Source: Paramarasmius palmivorus (Eukaryota > Basidiomycota > Agaricomycetes > Agaricales > Marasmiaceae). From it: a stretch of DNA of 64,000 bases. A program made the position numbers and the translations under genes. Location: NCBI GenBank assembly GCA_037176845.1, contig JAYKXP010000018.1, positions 310,001 through 374,000 on the forward strand, written 5' to 3'. The first letter of the stretch is position 1. Each line of letters starts with the position of its first letter. This document shows positions 58,729 through 64,000 of the stretch, piece by piece. The notes beneath the pieces were generated by a model that was not told the DNA's origin, ran no database searches, and saw nothing but the letters and a program-made list of their open reading frames with translations.

Positions 58729-60271
58729 TCAGGCCGACTCTGCGATATCACGTACTTTCGAGTGACCCGCAGCTGGAAGAGTCTCGACGTCGTCGTACTC
58801 GCTCTTCGAAATGACGTTCATCTGGGAGAAGGTCAGTCGGCTGATAAAGGGAGTACCACCAAAGTCCAATTGTACCTGGATATGGAGATTGTTGGAGGCA
58901 GGAGTGGGTGGCGCGAAGGCGACAGGAGTGTTAAACACGGATCTGCGCCTACGATCGACGCTATTCAGTGAGCAGAAATGAGGCTTAGTCCGTGGTGCGA
59001 CTGACGTGTTATACATTTCCACATCCCCATGTACAAATGTACTGAGACGGCGGACTGCTCGAGTAGCAGCGATCTGTCGCACATTTAAGTACCATTCGCT
59101 GTATCCGCTTTCAAGATACTCACCATCGATATCGTTGTGGCAGGGACATTGGCGATGACGGACATCACGGGATTCAAGTCAAGGATTGCAAATATCTATG
59201 GGAAGTTAGACTTGATTTCACTCTGCAGGCGGGAACCAAAAGACCCACCAAGGCGACCATATTAGCGACAAATCTATACCAGGTATCAGCGGAATAAGAG
59301 GTGATATATAACACTAACACGCACGCAACCACGAAGTAGATGAGACCGTCATAATACAGCATTTGGACGAGTTGGCTCCGCTTTCCAGGTGCCGCTCCGA
59401 TTTTATAGGCCGACAAACACATGATAGCGAAATCAAAGCCCATGGTGTAGCCGTAGGTCACCGTAATCAAGTACGCCATGTTATTGACAATGACGCAGCC
59501 TTGACCCTCGACCCATGAGGCCTGGATGAGGACGGAAATGCGGAACACAAGACCCCAGTGGGCAAGCATCATGGCCACGATGAGAATGATAACGTTCGTA
59601 TGCCCTCTCCATAGCGCAATGCTGAATAGTATGTAAATGTTAGGGGTTTTGCGACGAACTCCAAGTAGAATGGTACTGACGTGCGAATTGCCAGGTTGTC
59701 ACTCGCTAAGGCGATCGACATGCCGCCCATGACTTGGATCAAGAGGTACAGAGACGCGCAGTCCACGGATCTGGAAACCACGGTTTGTATTAGACATTGT
59801 GTGAACCAGAGAAGAGATGATTGATCTTACTTCGTCAAATTGAGAGAGGCAACGCTGGAATGGAGTGTTAGGGGAAATGGAACGAATCATTATCCAACTC
59901 ACGTTGCAGCAAGAGCAATAAGCAAGCAATATCTTCCAAGAAAGTAGAATATCTGCGTCGTATGTTAATCAAGAACGGAGTTACAGACACGGCATGCTTA
60001 CGAGAGGCCATCTGAACCTTCTTTTCGCCGTAAGGAGTGCCCATTCAAAATCGAGAGAGGTGAACCATTCGTATCTGTGGTAGAAGAGCATTTGAGCATC
60101 CCTCGAGGCTTTGGAATCTAAAGAACTCACACATAGACACCGAATAGGACGTGCATGAACTTCCCAAAGGCAGCTGAAGCAAATATTAAGTGCCTCGGTC
60201 ACAGTTAGTTGACAAAAAGACTCACCCGCGTCACGAGCTAAAGCCTCTGGAGAGCTCCAATCTATCGCCAT
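58729..60271 (-). CDS. seven-helix membrane protein, tandem copy B
   Basis: Starts MAIDWSSPEALARDAG at 60271 and ends at 58729. Exons give FGKFMHVLFGVYV, YEWFTSLDFEWALLTAKRRF, IFYFLGRYCLLIALAA, SVDCASLYLLIQVMGGMSIA, LASDNLAIRT, IALWRGHTNVIILIVAMMLA, TYGYTMGFDFAIMCLSAYKI, LYYDGLIYFVVA, NPVMSVIANVPATTISMIAA and a long hydrophilic tail (HGDVEMYNTSVAPRTKPHFC...VRDIAESA). It is clearly paralogous to copy A: same order of helices, same intron positions and same M-x-D-W start. The function is unknown. The C-terminal tail is much longer than in copy A and largely unrelated, so the copies differ mainly on the hydrophilic side. Confidence 0.8.
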
Positions 60272-61130
60272 GTCGGATCGTCGAGAACAAGGGGAAAAGA
60301 CTTGAATGAGAGTGAAAACGAGGCTGGGTGACGTCCCGGGAGAGCGCCTTGTATTTATGAATGCGTCGAAGCCTTCATATTGATTTCGGCTACTAGCTTG
60401 CTTCTGTGCAACCAACTTCCTGGTCTGTGCCTATGAATAGTAAGTAGTGTACAAACGTAACCGTTCTTGCACGGTACACAGAGTGAAAAGAAAAAACACA
60501 GCCACACGTCGTGACATTTATTGCTAGATTTGGCAGGAGGAAGACACGGGCCTCGGCAGAAAGCGCCGCAACTGACACTTTCATTTCTCATACCGCCACC
60601 ATGAATCTTCCTTATTCTCCATATGTGATCCCAGCATTTCTAGCTCTTGTTTTCTTTCCTCGAGATCAATCACTCTAGCCTGGGATGGCTAAACAGCGTG
60701 CATCGCTCTGAACCCGCTGACATCGGTTCGCCAGGGCAACACTCAAGACCTGAAAGAAGTTCCCCTCCATCATTCGCTGACAATCGTGGACCCAAGTATG
60801 TATCGGCGGCAAAGATCATCAGAAATATTCTTGAATCCGTATGAACTGCAGTGGGTCCCACTAAAAGAGCACTGAATGCGGTTAGTCTTGAATGATTAAT
60901 GTTTGACCAAGGGCACGGCTAACTATGACAAGAGGGGAAAAAGACTTCTGCGTGGTATTGATGTCACGAAAGCGCTCACTTTATCCTTAACTGGATAAGC
61001 TGTTTCTTTTTCGGCCTTCCAGAACGCGACCATCGAGGCATGTATTCATGGGAGCTGATCATGCTTATGTTACTTTTAAAAGCATCCGGACCTGGACGAC
61101 CCCGTCTTCATCACCTCTTCTCTGTCGACG
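60272..61130. other. divergent intergenic region, one short unassigned ORF
   Basis: Holds the promoters of membrane protein copy B (minus) and the second P450 (plus). A short frame starting at 60601 (MNLPYSPYVIPAFLALVFF) resembles a membrane anchor but stops after 25 codons. It could be a P450 start relic but has no further support. Confidence 0.35.
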
Positions 61131-63342
61131 ATGACGATGGTGACTGGGGCGTGCATTATTGGACTCTGTTTCCTTATCTATAGGTGGACTGCGAGAATAC
61201 TCGCTAAAGGTTCATTGGTTCACAAACTACCGATCGCTGTGAGTCGCTCTTCTTTTAAAGGTGGTGTTTGACTAATTCCCGTGACTGCCGTGCTTTAGCC
61301 AAAGGAAGAATCAAGCTGGTTATGGGGCCACGAGCTTCAAATCTTCAAGCATCAAGTTTGTGACAGATACTTGACATGGGCTTCTAAACTGGGTACAATG
61401 TATCGTCTCAAGCCTGCGTTGTTCCAACCCGATGCCGTAGGTTCAATAAAACTTCCTTACAAGCAGCTTCTCACGAAAGTGGACCAGATTGCGGTTCTAG
61501 ACAATGCAGCTATGCACCACATATTCCAGAATGCATATGTTTACGGTAAGCCCTCTGCTTAACACTTCGACGCCACACTCACTGTGTCTCCGTTGTGTCC
61601 CAGTCAAAGCGCCTGCGCACCGTCCATTGTTCGCGAAGCTACTTGGGCGAGGACTAGCCTGGGCGGAAGGTGATGAGCACAGGTATCAGCGAAGGCTTTT
61701 GTCGCCAGCATTCACGTTTGTCTTCGTATTCACGGGGACTCTTCTTTGGCTGACATTCAGCTAGGACGAGTTCCACTAAGGACATGTCCGATGATATCTT
61801 CAAATGCGCAGAGACTGTAAGCGGAATAGTAAATCATTGGGCCAGACATATTGACCTTTGTCTACAGTTAATCAACCGTCTCAATGCTCGTATCGTCGCA
61901 GAGAAACAAACAAGGCCTATCTTGAATATTATGCCCATGATTTCCACATGCTCGTACGTCTCATTTCGCTGATTGGCACCACCAGGTGTCTAATCATCTT
62001 TACCGCAGTCTCGACATGATCGGGCGCGTGGCGTTCGGCTTTGATTTCGGTGCGGGGGAGACAGCGGAAGCGAAGAAGATACTGCAATCTTGGAAACAAG
62101 ATGTCGCCCTTGCGCATACATTTGGAGGTTTCTTTGCCCCAATTCTCATCAATCTCCTGCCTTGGATCACGAAGATACCTATACCAGCCTTGCATACGGA
62201 TGGCGCAGCGAAACAAGTCTCCATCAAGATTGGTAATGACATCTTGCGGCAGAACAAGGGCGTCTCCCAGGGTAAGGACATATTGTCCTTATTGGCAGCG
62301 GAAAGCGGCAAGAACCCAGGCAAGGAACGGCTGTCAACAACTGAAATTTTGGAGAATGTAAGCGTCAGTGTCTCCGGATTTCTATGAAATTAACGGTGCT
62401 CCGATACATTGCAGATGTCAACAATAATGTGAGAATATGTCACTCCCAGTCGCTTGAGCAACTTACCCCTTTTTTAATAGAATGGCTGGGCATGAGACAA
62501 CGTGTGAGCTCGAACCTTAGTTCTCGACTTGGTACTAAAGGTGGTCTTAACAGCTGTTACCGTGTCCTTTACTCTCCTCCGGCTGGCGCGGAACATGGAG
62601 GCCCAGGAAAAGCTACGTCAGGAAATACAATCCGCTGGGCGACTCGACCACGACACGATAGTATCTCTTCCATACTTAGACGCAGTTGTGCGTGAAGGGT
62701 AAATGATCCGCTGCAACATTTAGGCCTATACCTCATGATTCTGTTTAGCATTCGACTCCATCCGCCTATCTCCCGAACAGATCGAGTCGCCCTTCAAGAT
62801 GATGTGATCCCACTTAGTCGGCCCATCGTGACTTCGGACGGAGAGGCCTTGACATCGCTTACTATCAAAGCTGGCCAGGTTTGTGGCGTTTTGTCTGTTC
62901 TTCATGATAGAGTTTCCAATTAGACGTGGATAGGTCTTCCATATTCCCTTTATCGGACCAAACGTCGATACACAAACATGGGGCCACGATGCGAACGAGT
63001 TCCGTCCGGAACGCTGGTTTGATAGTACTCGCGTACCGTCCTCCAAGGATTCTCCCCATGGACCATGGATCAGTATTTCTTCCTTCTGTGATGGGCCGAG
63101 GAGCTGCATTGGGTGGCGTCTAGGTGTGTCAGTTTGCGCTATTCTTCTTTTGTGTAACCTGACATCACTTTCATGAAGCTCTCCTAGAGACGAAAGTCAT
63201 CGTTGGCCTTCTGATTCGTCACTTTGAGTTTGGGAATACAGCCGCCGAAATCGAGGCATACCCGAGTCCTACATTGCAGCCTTTCACATACGGTGAAGGT
63301 GGAAAGATGCCTTTATTCGTTAAGGTCGTGCAAGAACCATGA
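61131..63342 (+). CDS. cytochrome P450 monooxygenase (copy 2)
   Basis: Begins with a hydrophobic anchor (MTMVTGACIIGLCFLIYRW) and ends at 63342. It shows SWLWGHELQIFKHQ, HIFQNAYVY, RPLFAKLLGRGLAWAEGDEH, AHTFGGFFAPILINLLPWIT, helix I MAGHETT joined across an intron to AVTVSFTLLRLA, E-x-x-R in REGIRLHPPISR, FRPERWF and the heme loop FCDGPRSCIGWRL. The AT-to-GA phase at the PAFT/TSSTKDMSDD junction requires the acceptor at about 61763. The frame is continuous over about eleven exons, so the gene looks functional. It is a paralogue of copy 1; the two are separated by the peptidase and two membrane protein genes. Substrate unknown. Confidence 0.88.
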
Positions 63343-63519
63343 TTTCCTCGCTCATATGATACATACTCCATTCATCTGTTAATCTTTTTGTATTGTAGAT
63401 ACGATCCCTATTCCCTCATCATCATTCCAAGAAGCCTTGAAAACCTATTGTTAAGTAGCAAAGATACGAGTGTGGGAGTACATTATACTAAGGTGCAGTT
63501 ATCGATAATCGTGCATTCA

Positions 63520-64000
63520 TCACAAAACGTAAATGAAATCCTCGTTCTTGAGATCGGTCAAGTCGTCGAAGGCCTTCTCGTTCACTGCTTCGCCTTCTTC
63601 TGATCCTTCCTTTTCTCCCTCTACTCGAGCTTTGTACACTTCCAGGGATCTGTCGACGATTTTCCCCGCTTTCCCCAATCTTCTCCGGGCAGCTTCCTGT
63701 CGCTTATTGAGGTATGCTAGGTAGGCAGCGGTCATAAGCGTGAGAACCACGAGGGCTATCCAGCAGATAAGACTGAGGATATGACATCAGTACTTAATCC
63801 GTTCATGACTGAGGAAGCTGGGGTGACATACTTCGCGACGAGTCCATTGGTGTAGTATGGTTTGTCCTCCGTGCGATAGAGCAAGGGTCCGACAATCTTA
63901 TATAAGTCGTGAGATCTTGAGACATGATAAGATATCATAATGAGATTCCTCACATTACCGGCACATTGGGCTACGAAGACCATACCCGTCGTGCAAAGTT
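63520..64000 (-). CDS. MFS transporter, allantoate-permease-like, C-terminal part
   Basis: Minus-strand exons at the right edge give TGMVFVAQCAGN, IVGPLLYRTEDKPYYTNGLV and a last exon with ICWIALVVLTLMTAAYLAYL, NKRQEAARRRLGKAGKIVD and an acidic tail ending DFIYVL at 63520. The VGPLLYRTEDAP-type motif and the final helix followed by NKR are typical of the Dal5/Tna1-like anion:cation symporter branch of fungal MFS proteins, which import organic anions such as allantoate, nicotinate or pantothenate. Only the last helices are in the window, so the substrate class is inference. Confidence 0.8.

Overview
The window is nuclear DNA of a filamentous basidiomycete, most likely a mushroom-forming Agaricomycete. 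The genes are cut by many short GT-AG introns (about 40-70 bp). Several protein families are typical of that class: DUF6533 and DUF6534 membrane proteins, HNH proteins with a CHIFG motif, a DUF6729/exonuclease protein with a cysteine-rich tail, and fungal P450s. No rRNA, tRNA or CRISPR was recognised.

Left part (1-21.4 kb): two tandem Pumilio (PUF) paralogues (1-1214, cut by the window edge, and 6444-9050) have nearly the same exon layout. Between them lie a small zinc-finger-like gene and a hidden, intron-rich DUF6534 membrane protein on the minus strand (3304-5380). Then come an F-box-like gene (9403-11086), a minus-strand 2OG-Fe(II) oxygenase-like gene (11659-13795), a long minus-strand AT-hook/DUF6729/3'-5' exonuclease gene with three in-frame stops (14512-19202), and a second F-box-like gene (20127-21406).

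Middle (21.5-34.1 kb): a nested transposon island. It holds a truncated hAT transposase on the minus strand and a broken hAT transposase on the plus strand. The latter carries a 366-bp solo LTR (5-bp target duplication) and a 301-bp non-autonomous hAT-type element (8-bp target duplication). Next to it is a Helitron Rep-helicase with an intact reading frame of about 2,100-2,240 residues, much more AT-rich in codon use than its neighbours.

Right part (34-64 kb): a decayed stretch is followed by a KHA1-type K+/H+ antiporter (35691-38730), a DUF6533 protein (39469-41447), the relic of a second copy of a nearby nuclease gene (41.9-42.5 kb), an HNH gene (42736-44033), a secreted endonuclease/exonuclease/phosphatase (44383-45618) and an SDE3/MOV10-type RNA helicase (46252-49810). 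The last 13 kb carries two P450 paralogues (50751-52951, 61131-63342) around an aminopeptidase P with a probable mitochondrial start upstream (53220-56277) and two tandem seven-helix membrane protein paralogues (56365-57883, 58729-60271). The C-terminal exons of an MFS transporter run off the right edge.

The genes do not form one pathway. The main themes are local tandem duplication (PUF, P450, seven-helix proteins, nuclease) and a transposon island in which all elements except the Helitron are broken. Gene models were assembled by hand from splice signals and reading phase, so single junctions may be off by a few bases.
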